A stretch of 64,000 nucleotides of DNA from Xiphydria camelus. Taxonomy: Eukaryota > Arthropoda > Insecta > Hymenoptera > Xiphydriidae. The position numbers and the translations under genes are program-made. Shown here piece by piece: positions 11,476-22,433 of the stretch; the stretch's first letter is position 1, and the number at the start of each line of letters is the position of its first letter. The notes beneath the pieces were generated by a model, which was given only the letters and a program-made list of their open reading frames with translations, was not told the origin of the DNA and did not search any database. The stretch spans positions 1,646,400 to 1,710,399 of the forward strand of contig OY783197.1 of the NCBI GenBank assembly GCA_963678675.1, written 5' to 3'.

Positions 11476-12322
11476 GAGTAAAAAAGCGGGATAGATGCCC
11501 TGGTTTCCATTTAACTTTGAACGCGATTATCTCAAAACGCAGTAGAGATATGCAAAAAATGTATAATAGCTCCTTTGTAGTAAAAATATGGAGGAACATT
11601 TTTTACTTAAACTTTTCTTCGATACCTGCAATCGATTTCAAAATAATCAATTTTCAAGTTCCTCTTCAACCGGAACGTCTATCCCGCTTCAACCCTGTAC
11701 ACAATTCGTTTTCCAACGCGTGGTAAAAAAGAGAGAAAGAGAGGAAGACGTCAGAATCATCGCTCGATTTAGAGCGAATGAAAATTTAGCCCACATCTGG
11801 CAGCCTTCGGTGCGACGACCGATTGCCGACTATCGCGCAATTGGCGGGGTCAAGGCCGTTGCCCGATGGAGGAGGGAGGGGAAAAAAGGAGAGCAAAAAT
11901 TATTCGTCGTGCGTCCGAAGCGCCTGTGCGTCGGTTCGCACGCGCGAGGTCGTCGAGGGCCCTCCGCCGGGGACGTACGTTCGCGTCGCTTTCCCAGATC
12001 AGATTCATTGACCCCGTGAATCTCTCGTGGACTCCCCCCCCCCCCTCCGGCTCCTCACGGACCGCGCGTGCTTTTTCCTCGAGACAAACACGTTACCCAA
12101 GACACCCTGCGTGTATCTCTGCGCCCTACGGCTGCGCGCATATGTGTAAAAGGTCGACCGGTCGCCGCGGGGAATGAACCGGGCGCGGAGGAGGATATGT
12201 GTATATCGGGGTACGTGTATCGATGCACGGTATATTAGGAGGTTGCATTAAAATCCGCTGTTCTCTCCTGTAGACGGCTTTAGTTAATCATGTCCTGTAT
12301 TTTGCCAGTATTTTGATTAGAA
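11476..12322. other. Intergenic, no gene seen
   Basis: Left half AT-rich, right half (11730-12180) CpG-rich with a C run near 12036. No exon can be supported. Confidence 0.35.
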
Positions 12323-12587
12323 TAATTCTCTGGTGGGCGGGCAAACGAGTACAAGTCAGAATAATTGATTTTTCAGGGGGTAACATTGATTGGACGGACG
12401 TCAGGCTAAGATCATGGTTTTCGATGAAATTTTAAATGACGGTTCTGTAATTTGTTTGTAACAGAACCGTCATTTAAAATTTCACCTAAAACCATGATCT
12501 TAGCCTGGCCTCCATTCGATCAATGTTACCCCCTGAAAAATCAATAATTCCGACTTGTACTCTTTCGCCCGCCCACCGGAGAATTAA
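12323..12587. repeat. Long near-perfect hairpin, about 126-bp arms and a 12-base loop
   Basis: The left arm runs from about 12323 to 12448 and the right arm from 12461 to 12587. They are inverse complements except for scattered substitutions, and they pair through 'ggttctgt' / 'acagaacc' at the apex. No other copy occurs in the window and there is no coding capacity. It could be a recent foldback element or a hairpin-RNA locus. Confidence 0.85.
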
Positions 12588-12621
12588 CCCTTCGTTGCTC
12601 ACGTGGGTGGTACGCCTCGTG

Positions 12622-13031
12622 TTTAGTTAAACTGATCACCTTTTGATTGGAATAACTTGACATTTGGTTCACCTGATCAATATTTTAGTCAGGCTAACGA
12701 AACGCGTTGAACTAGACGTATTTTGTCATTTTGACCCAATTATTTTTCTCAGCGTAGGACTACTCAGAAACACGTTTAATTGACTCGAGTACCGAGATTT
12801 TTTTTTGCAATGTACTGAGAAAAATAACGGTTAAAATTACAAAACGCATCTGGTTAAACGAGTTAATTATTCTAACCAAAATACTAATAACCGAACCAAA
12901 TATTTAATTCTTCAAATATGTCTAGTTATTCTATCCAGAAAACGGCCAGTTTAACCGAACAGTTGGTCCATAGTTCACCAAACGGTTTGGTTACGGTCTC
13001 CAGGATTGTTGTCAGATTGACCAGGTCATTA
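12622..13031. repeat. Two family B copies in opposite orientation
   Basis: 12622-12756 is a reversed copy ending 'cattttgacccaattatttttctcag'-like. 12811-13031 is a forward copy beginning 'ctgagaaaaataacggttaaaa'-like. They are separated by about 55 bp. Confidence 0.7.
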
Positions 13032-13599
13032 TGCATCCCAATTACGGGCGACGATCGATCGACAGCCGCCGCTGCGATTCCCGGAGAAACGAGTCGGTCG
13101 CTCAGTTTCCACGTCGATCCGCGAACATTCGGAATCCCATCGCGTGAACGAATTGAGATCCTTTCGCGGCGCAGAGCTACGAGAGAACGCGCCGGTAGGA
13201 ACGCTCCGGGGTGAGGGCATTCCAAATCAGAAATTCCCCATAAGTGGAGCGTGCCGGGTACTGGCGGCCGACCAGTTCGCCGCGCGGCAGGTGATCACCC
13301 GAGAAACGCTGCAATTACAATCCCGTGAAATGCGCTCGGACTCGTGTTGCGCTCTTGCTCCCCCGCATCCCCGACACATCCTCGCTCGGCGCTCGACTCG
13401 GGCCGACTGCGTCCGGCGATGCTGGCACTCGATCCAGCGGCCGGTCCCGCGCGCCTCTCGCGACATCTAGCGTCGTCTCCCGCGGCACGGCCGACGAAAG
13501 TGAAGACGAAGGCGCGTGCACCGCGTTGCACTTTTGTTATGATACTGATTATCGTTCGGGGGACCGATGCAACGTTGACTATGTTTCCATTGGACACTA
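13032..13599. other. CpG-rich intergenic stretch, no gene seen
   Basis: High CpG density keeps several frames open on both strands, but none shows a recognisable domain or splice structure. Confidence 0.35.
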
Positions 13600-13712
13600 A
13601 TGGCACTATTCTGCGCGAAACTGTAAGCTGTATAAGATAGTACATTTTATACAGCTTCCTTATGTGACTTTGGGTCCATATAGAGCTTACAGTTTCGTAC
13701 AGAATAACGCCA
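13600..13712. repeat. Foldback of about 113 bp
   Basis: 'attctgcgcgaaactgtaag' on the left is mirrored by 'cttacagtttcgtacagaat' on the right, and the left arm continues as 'ctgtat' against 'atacag' inside. Confidence 0.7.
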
Positions 13713-13894
13713 TAGATGCTGCATTTATATTATAAATATCGATATTACTAGATGTACATTTAGAGAGCGTTTCTATCGGACGTAAATGCAGACGAAAGCA
13801 GAATTTAGAGTCCGTTTTTATCGCGATATTTATAAATACCAGCATTTCGAAATACGGCTAAATACAGCATTTAGCTGCCTGACGGAAACGTAGT

Positions 13895-14455
13895 TATTGT
13901 TCGAGGTGGAGTACGGAGAGAATTTAATTTTTCCACGATTTTTTTTAGTGCAAATTCGAGAAATTTGGACAAAATTACTTGCCCCGTATTTTTATCTTCC
14001 ATTTTCGGCTTCATTTTCGCTGTAAATCTATCTCTCTCGTACTCATTGCTTGGCATAAGTAGCAATGTCCACGGAAAGAATGATACCCGTAAATTTTACT
14101 GTATTTACAGTAGAAGAGATACACATAAAGGTTGTCGGATGTTCCTCCTCTGCCAAAGAACAGTTTTTCCCTAGAAATTAATAAATTATAATGTAAACTA
14201 CTACTGTTTAATATTTTTAAAAGAAAAATTATTGTATCGCACTCTAAAAACATCCAAAAACCCTCATGTGTACTTCTTTTATTGTAAATCCAGTAAAAAT
14301 TACAGTTATCAGTCTTTCCTTGTTGTAAAAAGTGATGCACTTATAACTCAGCGAATAATTATTATTCATTCAGACACTTTTTTCTTCGCGTAATATCGAA
14401 TACGCATGCAGATTGCGAATTGAATTTTTAAATGTGAAAGTTAAAATTGCTCAAT
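13895..14455 (-). repeat. Family G element split by a family F insertion
   Basis: 13895-14060 matches the reversed end of family G ('aatttggacaaaattactt', 'ttttcggctt'). 14340-14455 matches its reversed start ('cttataactcagcgaataatt'). The 14073-14335 segment between them is a complete family F foldback. Confidence 0.7.
14073..14335. repeat. Family F foldback element nested in family G
   Basis: Both halves mirror each other ('cccgtaaattttactgtatt' versus 'tccagtaaaaattacagtta'), as in the copy at 2071-2330. Confidence 0.7.
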
Positions 14456-14460
14456 CGAAA

Positions 14461-14720
14461 AAATGTTCTTCAATCAAAAAAATGACGTAATTTTAGGATC
14501 AAGCCATGATTTTCTTCGTGCGAGAAAATATTTAGTAGGGTCGAGTACCTAATTGGTTTTTTTTTTTCGCGCAGAAAGAATTTCTCGTTCCAACAAAGGT
14601 ACTCTTAAATCAAGAATTCTTCGACCAAGGATCTGTATTTTTTAAAATTTGTAAGATCATAATATATTCTTTACTCGAGACATATTTTTTCGATATTAGC
14701 AATTATTTCTCTCAGTGTAC
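14461..14720. repeat. Family C MITE
   Basis: Reversed relative to the copy at 31224-31516. It shares 'gattttctt.gtg', 'tcgagta', 'aagaatttct.gttcca' and the right terminus 'agcaattatttctctcagtg' followed by TA. Confidence 0.7.
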
Positions 14721-15163
14721 CTATAGAAGAAAAAATCCGAAGATGAGAGAAAGGGAATCAAGCGACCGGACATCCACGGCCATTTAACTCGCTGTTCGAC
14801 TAATAATAGACCCAAACTCACGAGCCGTCGTGATACATCCGTATACCCGCTGCGTACGTGTACCCTTGTTGTCGAACCTGTTATTAAATCAGGTCGACCG
14901 GCGGAGTCCAGGGAAAACCGAAGACCGATGGTCGGCGCGACGGAGGCGATGAGAAGGCTTTTCCCACATACGTACGATACCAACTCGATGACGCTGACTC
15001 TTACTAATAATCTCCCGGAGATTCTCGACGCTACACGCATCTACTCACGCACGCGTGGCCGCCGCGTACAATTAAAGACGCGATAAAAGGGAGTCATCGA
15101 GTTCGTCGGACACGAATTCCACGCCTTTGTAATGCATGACTTGTGAGAGGCGCGTCCCTATAT
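14721..15163. other. Intergenic, no gene seen
   Basis: Mixed-composition sequence with no supported exon or repeat terminus. Confidence 0.35.
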
Positions 15164-15630
15164 AGCGTTAATTTACCAAGGGAAAATTCGTTAATTTCCG
15201 TTATTCGTCATTCTACGAAAAATTCAACATTTTCGTTCTTACAAAAGTGGTAGAGCTCGTCGAGATGAACAAAAAAGATACAAGGTGAAAGGCCCATTCG
15301 TTGGACTGTTTGTGAGGTACAGCCGTTCAAACGTATAATAGTTTGACCGGAAATATATCATGAACGGTTCAGCGAATGCACCTTTCACCTTATATATTTT
15401 TGTTCATCTCGAAGAGCTCTACAATTTTTATAACAACGAAAATATCGAATTCCATTTAAAAAAACTGAGGTGACCTTCATATCTCGTAGATAACGCATGT
15501 TATCAAAAACCTCTCGCACGTATTGTATCTACCCCTCGACACCGAGTAACTTTTATTCGAAAGATTTTTTCGTAAAATGACATATAACGGAAATAAATGG
15601 ACCTTCCCTTGGTAAATTAACACCCTGTAT
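15164..15630. repeat. Foldback element of about 467 bp with CCCTGTATA-type edge
   Basis: The outer arms are 'gcgttaatttaccaaggg' (left) and 'cccttggtaaattaacaccc' (right). A second inverted pair lies inside: 'gtagagctcgtcgagatgaac' near 15251 against 'gttcatctcgaagagctcta' near 15401. Confidence 0.75.
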
Positions 15631-16600
15631 ACCTTTCCGTCGCCGCAGCTCCCCCCCCCCCCCACCGCACGTGATGAGTCATGGAGCAAGGGCCCTCTGA
15701 GTCACGCGTTCCTTCGTAATTAACCCTTATATCGACGACGCGAGGTGAAAGTTATCTAGATAGTACACAAACAATTGAGGTCTCTCTTCACGAAAAAATC
15801 CCTCTACCCTTACGACAAAGGGATGGGAGCCCGAGTCCGCGCACCAGCCGACTAGGTGGCGACAATCTCGGCGGGAGACCGCTCGTTTATAATGGGGGAT
15901 TAGCATACCTCAGCTCGCCGGTTAACGACATCGAGTTACAACGGGTGGTTCTGTAAAAATAAGCGAAGCGAGGGTCCGGTAGCCTTGAGGGGGGGCAGGA
16001 GGGAGACGCAATAATCGAGGCTGTTCCTCACTTCGCCGGGGACGCAAACGACCGCGCGACGGGATTTCGAAAAAAATGAAAACCCGCGCCTGAAATACGA
16101 TTCGCGCGCGATTGTAAAGGGATTCCTCTCGCTTCCTTTTTTCTTTCTCCCCGCCGGGACCGCGAAAGAATTATCGCCTCGCTTTTCGTTTGGGAGCCCC
16201 TCGGGGGCGGATGGCCCTCCCCACTTTTTTGAACGCGCGTATATCTCGCGTGGATACTTAATTCGAGATTTCTCGCGGCTGTCAGGCGTGACCGACCGCT
16301 TCGGGGTCGTCGGGATTATCCCACCCTCGCGAGACTCTCCCTCTCATGTGATAATTGTATCGCGCTGCAGATTTGTAGATTTTCTTTTCTTTTTCTTTTT
16401 TCAAGTCACGCCGCCGAATTGTTGGAGTTTGGCTCTTTACGAGCTTCCATTATACGTAGATATACGGAGTACGTTCAAGTGACCGAGTGTCGATATCGAA
16501 TGAAAAGAAATTCCGGGTCATCGCGATCGCTGCTGTAGAATTTTAGAAACGATATATAGAAAGTAACAGGCAATGAATTCCACGGTTGCCTGTTGTTAGG
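15631..16600. other. CpG-rich intergenic stretch
   Basis: It includes a C run at 15652-15663 and several CpG-dense patches to 16500. No gene can be supported. Confidence 0.35.
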
Positions 16601-16900
16601 CGCACTGTAAAAAAATGTGTATTCTCTCAATATACCTTTATATTAGATTGCCACAGAATTTTGTTTACACTCGAACTTAAAAAATCTATCTTCAAGTGTA
16701 ACGAAACTGTTGTGGTAACCTAACATAAAAAGCTTTCTTCCAATACGTGACTACGAAAATTAATGTATTCCCTTATATTTCCCTTAGGAATTTCATAAAT
16801 AGGTACATACATAGTATATTAATTTTCATAATCACGTACTGGATAAGAGCTTTGTATGTATACAAGTACGTTAAATTTAATCGTTACTTTTTTATAGCGC
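16601..16900. repeat. Family E MITE, diverged
   Basis: It begins 'cactgtaaaaaaatgtg' and contains 'tccaatacgtgactacgaaaa' and 'cataatcacgtactgga' as mirrored blocks, as in the intact copy at 37826-38056. Confidence 0.65.
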
Positions 16901-17689
16901 GCAGCTGCGGAAACGAATTACAGTGAGACACAAATCCTATCCGCCTCGAACTTCGGAAGTAACCCGATACGCGGCTATCCGTAATTTACAGCCGGATCGA
17001 GGATAATTCATGACTGGGGCCAGATCGAGCCGCGGTATTCTTTCCGCGTAGATTAATAAATAACCAACGCGCGCCCAACTTTCGTTCGCGCGCCACGGCT
17101 GAGCAAACGATGAATTATTATCGCGTCGGGCAATAAATACCACTCCGCCGAATGTCCGCCTGAATGCGCCAGAGCGATAAATACCACTCGGCCGAGTGTA
17201 CCTACTTCGACCCCCGTATGCGGTGACGAATGTCACGCCGGTACGTGCCTATGACTATGTAACTAAATCGTACGAGTAACACAGCGTCGAATCGCGCTTT
17301 CCAATCGATGAGCAGCGAGCGCTCGAATTTCAACGAGCTTCTAAAACATACGTTTTTCGGAGCGCTTTGCAATTCCAACACATACAGACCGCCGTTACGA
17401 ACACGTGGACCGTCAGCTTCGCGCGCGCTACCGATAACGATTATCAATGTTTCACGTTCGGAGCATTTGCCAGGTCGCGTACGTGTGTTTGGAATACACA
17501 GTGGCGATAGGAGAAATTGCACGCGGCTGTTGAACGTATTTCGCTCGTATAAATATTGAACTTTTCGTGCGAGGACCGCCCGTAACAAGGTACCCGATCG
17601 GCAGTCTCTGTATGTACCGATATCCCCTGCGGTATTTATTCGCACGCCTCGCTACATCGCAGAGTGTAACAGTTGCTAGAGCTTTCATT
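16901..17689. other. Intergenic, no gene seen
   Basis: CpG-rich sequence with open frames on both strands but no domain or splice pattern. Confidence 0.35.
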
Positions 17690-18180
17690 TCTTAACCGAT
17701 TTCAATGATTTTTCTCAAAAAATAAGCAGCAATTAATCTGGAACAATTAGCCGTAAAGACGTAACAAACATACGGACAAACTGACTTTCGCATTTATAAT
17801 ATTAAATTATCCGATACACATTGCAGCATAATCGGATATATTGCAACACAATCCGATATGCTGCAACATAATTCCATATATATTGCAACATAATCCTTTC
17901 TGCTGTAACATAATCCTATATGTTGCAACATAATCCCATAAATATCGAATTATGTTGCAATATATGTGGAATTATGTTGCAGCATATCGGATTATATTGC
18001 AATATGTATGGGATTATCCCTACTAATATTATAAATGCGAAAGTGAGTTTGTCCGTATATTTGTTACGTTTTCACAGCTAAACTACCGAACCGATTTTTA
18101 TGAAATTTGGCAAAGAGGTAGCTTGAAACTCGGAGAAGGGCATAGGGTATGTGGCGTCATAAATTCGCATTAGGTAAAAA
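17690..18180. mobile_element. Head-to-head element ends around a minisatellite, Helitron-like
   Basis: The right end reads 'tactaatattataaatgcg' followed by 'aaagtgagtttgtccgtat' and 'ttgttacgttttcac'. The left end is its inverted copy. Between them, 17810-18010 is a tandem array of a 20-24 base unit of the form 'ttgcaacataatccgatat'. Arthropod non-autonomous Helitron-like elements often begin with a 'ctactaatattataaa' string and carry internal minisatellites, so that class is my inference. No transposase or helicase sequence is present. Confidence 0.6.
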
Positions 18181-18282
18181 AGAAGACATTCAAATTCCAT
18201 TCGGATGAAGTTGCGGGTAACAAAAAAAATTTCTTAAACCGAAAACATAATCTTAAGAATGTGTAAGAATGCAGACTCTTTA

Positions 18283-18569
18283 AAATGAAGAATATATGAG
18301 GAGCTGTCTTTCAAAACGCAGTTTTTGAACAAAACCTTGTCGTCAGTAAATCCTAATTATTTCTTAATTACTTTTATTTGGGTGTAGATTTTTAAATTTT
18401 GCTGAATTCTTTATGGAACTTTTAATGCTACATATTTTCACCTGCGAAAATTAGATATTGCAATTTGTAACTTTAGAACAAATACTTAATTAGGATTTAC
18501 TGAAAACAAGGTTTTGTTCAAAAACTGCGTTTTGAAAGATAGCACCTCACATAATATATCCTTCATTGA
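18283..18569. repeat. Foldback with about 75-bp arms
   Basis: 'tttcaaaacgcagtttttga' on the left is mirrored by 'tcaaaaactgcgttttgaaa' on the right, and the pairing extends on both sides. The central spacer is about 135 bp. Confidence 0.75.
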
Positions 18570-18740
18570 AGAATATCTTCGTTGAGACGAGAAATTCTTC
18601 CTGCGCAAGAAGAAGACAATTACTCGAGCCTATCAAATATTTTCGTGCACGAAGAAAGACACGTCTCGATTCTAGAATTTTATCATATTTTCAAGTAAAG
18701 AAAACATTTTTTAACACCAGCAATTATTTCCCTCAACTGG
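18570..18740. repeat. Family C MITE, partial
   Basis: It shares 'gagacgagaaattcttcctg', 'caattactcgagcctatc' and 'acaccagcaattatttc' with the copy at 31224-31516. Confidence 0.7.
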
Positions 18741-19760
18741 CTGCAACGGTAACTTCTACGTTCCACTGTTTAAATCTCCATGCAAGAAGGATCAAAAACA
18801 AGAAACGGATATCACTTTGTATTTTCGACTTGATACAAATTATTGGCCTTGCAAAATTTTTACATAACTTGTTTCAGACAAGAATGAAAAACGGGTGAAA
18901 CTTTTTTAGATCCTGTAATGGAAATTTGAACTTAGTTAATTAATCTACGATAAATGGAAGTACTAAAATATAAAAAAAAAACAGCTTTTTAAGATTGTCC
19001 CAAATTTAATGCTGATCATTAGAAATAAAATAACGTTGAAATTGGGTAAGAAATAAATGTTGTAGCGACTCTTGAACATTAAAAATGCATTTAAACTCAC
19101 CGTGTGCGTCGATTCGTTCGTCTACCGAACTGCTTCTTTCCTCCCCTTCTCCCTCTCCCTCTCTCTCTCTCTCGCTCGGCGCAGTAATCGCCGATCGGAA
19201 AGCGATCCGGTTTTCAAAATAAATTCACTTTCGAACGAGCCGCGCTATTTACCCGGCACGCCTCCGCCCGGTATTTCTTTCTTACACGCGGAAGCCGGCC
19301 GTTGCACCTGCTCTCACGCGTGCAGCGACGATCCGGCTCGTTGGTCGCGCGGCTCGAAAAAACCGATGCGCTCTCTCCACTATTTCTCACGTTTCTAAGT
19401 CTTATGTTCGCCTCGTCGTTCATCGAGCAGTTGATTTCTGAGTACTTCCCCCGCGCGTCTAATTTAACTCCCACACGAACCCGTATGAAAATTACAGCAG
19501 CGATTCTCTAAAGTTAGGTAATAGGGACTTAAGTCACGATTTGATGTCAAGCAAAATCCATGTCAATGCGTATTCCCTTGATATACGTTTGACCAGGATT
19601 CGAAACTAGTGTAGAATGAATACTTAAATGGAAATATGAATTTCAAAAAAAGTATTATAATAATACCACATTTATATATACCAAGATTTTTTTCTAATAT
19701 CTTTAAATTAGTTTTAAGTCCATATTACCCAAAATCGAAGGTTCCTTCGTTGCTTTTCAG
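18741..19760. other. Upstream region of the secreted-protein gene
   Basis: It contains a TC dinucleotide run at about 19150-19173 and a CpG-rich patch at 19100-19480. No coding exon is seen. Confidence 0.35.
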
Positions 19761-19843
19761 GTGATACCGATGTAGAGGACCGGCGAGCCGGCCGATCGAA
19801 CGATTGACTTCCTCTTCCTCGGTCGAAACACATCGCAAATAGG
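19761..19843 (+). other. 5' untranslated part of the coding exon, with splice acceptor
   Basis: 'ttgcttttcag' ending at 19760 is a good 3' splice site 83 bp before the start codon, so the messenger RNA probably begins in a non-coding exon further upstream. That upstream exon is not identified. Confidence 0.5.
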
Positions 19844-21910
19844 ATGCACCAGAGACCAAAGGCGACGGCTGTTATCCTCGCGTTCGCGTGCCTCGTCGCG
19901 CTCGGCGAGGGCGCGCCAGTGAGCACCAGGAGGGTGGCGGCGACCGTCCCGACGTCGCCTCGACGATCGCTCAACCCCGAGGTCGGTTCGCCCAGCGAAC
20001 TGGCCTGGCAGGCCTGGCTCCTGGTGGACGCGAAGAACGGCACCCGATCGGACCTCGACTCGGTCAGTCCGCTGCGGAAGCTCACCCAGAAGAGCATCTT
20101 CGAGGCGCCGTCCTTCCACGCGTGCGCCGAGGGCTACAGCTCCGACGAGCGCGGCCGCTGCGTCAAGAATCCCAACGTCCTGGACAAGCAGGCGCACTTG
20201 AACTACTTGGCGAATCGTCTGACGGACATGTTCAACAACGGCGGCTTCCCGGATCTCACGATCGGCGGTGAGTCATCCGCGGCGAACGGTCCGCTCCAGG
20301 TGAGCATACCGCTCGTCTCGGGGCCGCAGGACGCGAGAACGGAGCAGGAGGAGGCGGCGGTGGTGCCGAATCCCGGCGAGGTCGAGAAGGCCGTGGTGAC
20401 GATCTACGAGGTGGTGAACGACACGAAGACCGAGCCCGAGGAGACGTTTTTTCTCGGCAATGCTACGGCGGTTGAGCACAGCCCTTCGTCGCCTGATCGA
20501 GTGGCTTCCCTGGCCGAGTGGGTCGCGGGAAAGAACGCGAGCGACCGCGAAGCGCTCGATTACGAGATACCGGTGATCGTGAAGGCGATCCTCAACGAGT
20601 CCACGGAGGCGGAGAGGGACGAAGAGTCGAAGTCCACTTTAGTCCTGCTCGTTTCGCCGACGAATGTGCCGCTCGCGGAGCCTGCGCCCACCGATGCCGA
20701 CGACCTCGAAGTCGCGTACGACGGTTCCGGCGGGAGGATCTACGTGAAGACGGAGAACGCGACGGCCAACGTCACCGACGAGCGGATCATATCAGTGCAC
20801 TCACCGCTGGACGACGACGACGACGACGACGACGAGACGGTGAGCACGACCACCGCGTTCAATGACAACCGGGACGGCGATTTCTTCGAGTCCGACGAGG
20901 AGCTCAGCGAGATACTGAAGCACAGCGAGGCCGGGATGACGATACCGTCGGACAGGGAGGTGTCGACGGCCATGCCGCCCTCCGAAGACAAGAAGGAGGA
21001 TGAGGAGGATGCGGAGGCGGGACACGAGGGCAACGTCTCCAGCGAGGTCAGCATAAACGGCGACTTCATACTGGAGACGACCCTGCTGGACCTCAACACC
21101 GACGACAAGTCCGATTCCTCGCGACGGACGAACCGCGTCAACGCCACGGATTTTCGGGAGGCCGTCGAGATGAGCCCGCAGCCGGAGGTGGTACTCACGC
21201 CCCAGGATCCCCGCGGCGAGAAGAGAGCCGAGCTGATCAGGCTGCAGTCTCCGGCCACGGGCAACCCCGTCAACTCCGAGGCTTACCTCTACGATCCTCA
21301 GCCGCAGGACTCGTATCCGGACGAGGATCGCGCGCCGGAGATACACACGATGGACGAGCGCAACGACTACTTCAGGCCCCCGGGACCGGCTGCTCCGTCG
21401 CGGTTCAGGCCCAGCTCGGAGCGCGTGAGGTTCCCCGCGTCCTACGCGAGACCGGCGGCCGCCGGCTACGTGAGGTTCCCGTCGGAGGAGGCCAACAGCA
21501 TCCACGTGCGCGACCACAAGGACAGGTCTGCGTACACGGAGGTGGGTCGGTACGCGTCGACGAGCACGAAGAGCAGCGTGCCCGTTCACCCGAAGCAGTC
21601 GTACTGGTGGTACCCGACGACGTGGGAGCAACAGCAGCAGCAGCAGCGTCAGCAGTCGCGTGTCACGCCCGCCGGTTACGCCCACCCGCGGCAGGAGCAC
21701 AAGAAGCCGATGCTGCTGCGCTTCTGGGAGAAGATGCCGCTGCTGAGGGATCCCAGCCTCTACCCGACGTCCGTCGCCTCGACGCGAAGCGCGCCGCGGG
21801 GTCAGTACTCGGCGCAGCTGCCGCGCCGCGCCAGCTTCTACAGGGAGATGACGTCGCGCGACCTCGGCAGGGTGTTCGCCCAGAAGCCGCGGGCGCCCGT
21901 GGTCGGTTGA
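19844..21910 (+). CDS. Secreted acidic protein, Folded gastrulation (Fog)-like
   Basis: An intronless 688-residue reading frame. Residues 1-23 form a signal peptide (hydrophobic core ILAFACLVAL, then GEGAP). Residues 54-110 are the most ordered part: AWQAWLLVD, a basic-hydrophobic LTQKSIFEAPS stretch, and C94-AEGY-(8)-C106-VK, so one possible disulfide pair. This N-terminal pattern resembles the Folded gastrulation N-terminal region of insects, whose ligand signals through a GPCR to drive apical constriction. The assignment is from memory and is moderate. The remainder is low complexity: many NXT/S glycosylation sites, eight consecutive Asp at 323-330, a Gln run near 596, and a basic Arg/Pro/Tyr-rich tail. 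Codon use is very GC-rich compared with the flanks. It could instead be an unrelated lineage-specific secreted protein. Confidence 0.7.
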   Translation: MHQRPKATAVILAFACLVALGEGAPVSTRRVAATVPTSPRRSLNPEVGSPSELAWQAWLLVDAKNGTRSDLDSVSPLRKLTQKSIFEAPSFHACAEGYSSDERGRCVKNPNVLDKQAHLNYLANRLTDMFNNGGFPDLTIGGESSAANGPLQVSIPLVSGPQDARTEQEEAAVVPNPGEVEKAVVTIYEVVNDTKTEPEETFFLGNATAVEHSPSSPDRVASLAEWVAGKNASDREALDYEIPVIVKAILNESTEAERDEESKSTLVLLVSPTNVPLAEPAPTDADDLEVAYDGSGGRIYVKTENATANVTDERIISVHSPLDDDDDDDDETVSTTTAFNDNRDGDFFESDEELSEILKHSEAGMTIPSDREVSTAMPPSEDKKEDEEDAEAGHEGNVSSEVSINGDFILETTLLDLNTDDKSDSSRRTNRVNATDFREAVEMSPQPEVVLTPQDPRGEKRAELIRLQSPATGNPVNSEAYLYDPQPQDSYPDEDRAPEIHTMDERNDYFRPPGPAAPSRFRPSSERVRFPASYARPAAAGYVRFPSEEANSIHVRDHKDRSAYTEVGRYASTSTKSSVPVHPKQSYWWYPTTWEQQQQQQRQQSRVTPAGYAHPRQEHKKPMLLRFWEKMPLLRDPSLYPTSVASTRSAPRGQYSAQLPRRASFYREMTSRDLGRVFAQKPRAPVVG

Positions 21911-22003
21911 CGAGCTGACGGAGAGAGTCGCACAGAGCGCGCAGGGGCTTGGCTTTTTTTTTTCCTTCTGAAACGATGTTTAGTGAATTTCGGAGCGGTG
22001 CCA

Positions 22004-22009
22004 AATAAA
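22004..22009 (+). terminator. Polyadenylation signal AATAAA
   Basis: Canonical hexamer 94 bp after the stop codon of the secreted-protein gene, in the correct strand. Confidence 0.6.
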
Positions 22010-22230
22010 CGTATAAGCGGAGGGGACTCGCGCCGAGCGGCTGTGGATCTAGAGGTATCCGTTGGTCGATCGGGATCGCGCGTTCGGTGAACCTCGAGGT
22101 TGTCGGTCCGAGAGGAAGGCGTCTCGCGTTTCCGTTGTGTGGAAGGACGAGGATCTCTGCGGTGAATGCATTGGTCATTTGTACAGTGAGATACTTGTGA
22201 CGAGTTTGGTGACGGTCCTTATTCTACCGT

Positions 22231-22415
22231 GTGAGGCTAAACCTACTCGCCAGGGAAGAGACTTCGATCACTGTTATATCTCGTTATCAATGAGTTTTTG
22301 GCCTATATCGATATAAGACTTTATTATAGATTGAAACGTAATCTTTAAAAAAGTATTATACAAATATCACAGCTAAAAGCTCACAGTTAATGAGATTTTC
22401 CTGGCGATCATATGG
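22231..22415. repeat. Family A palindromic MITE
   Basis: It starts 'gtgaggctaaacctactcgc' and ends 'cctggcgatcatatgg'. The right arm lacks the 'gtgattgaagtttctt' block. Confidence 0.85.
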
Positions 22416-22433
22416 TAGATGCAGAGAAGAATA

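Noticed and set aside
20740..21700. Long open frames on the minus strand opposite the secreted-protein gene
   Set aside because: They are antisense shadows of a GC-rich coding sequence. They translate to Arg/Val/Leu-rich protein without domains, while the plus frame has a signal peptide, start, stop and polyadenylation signal.
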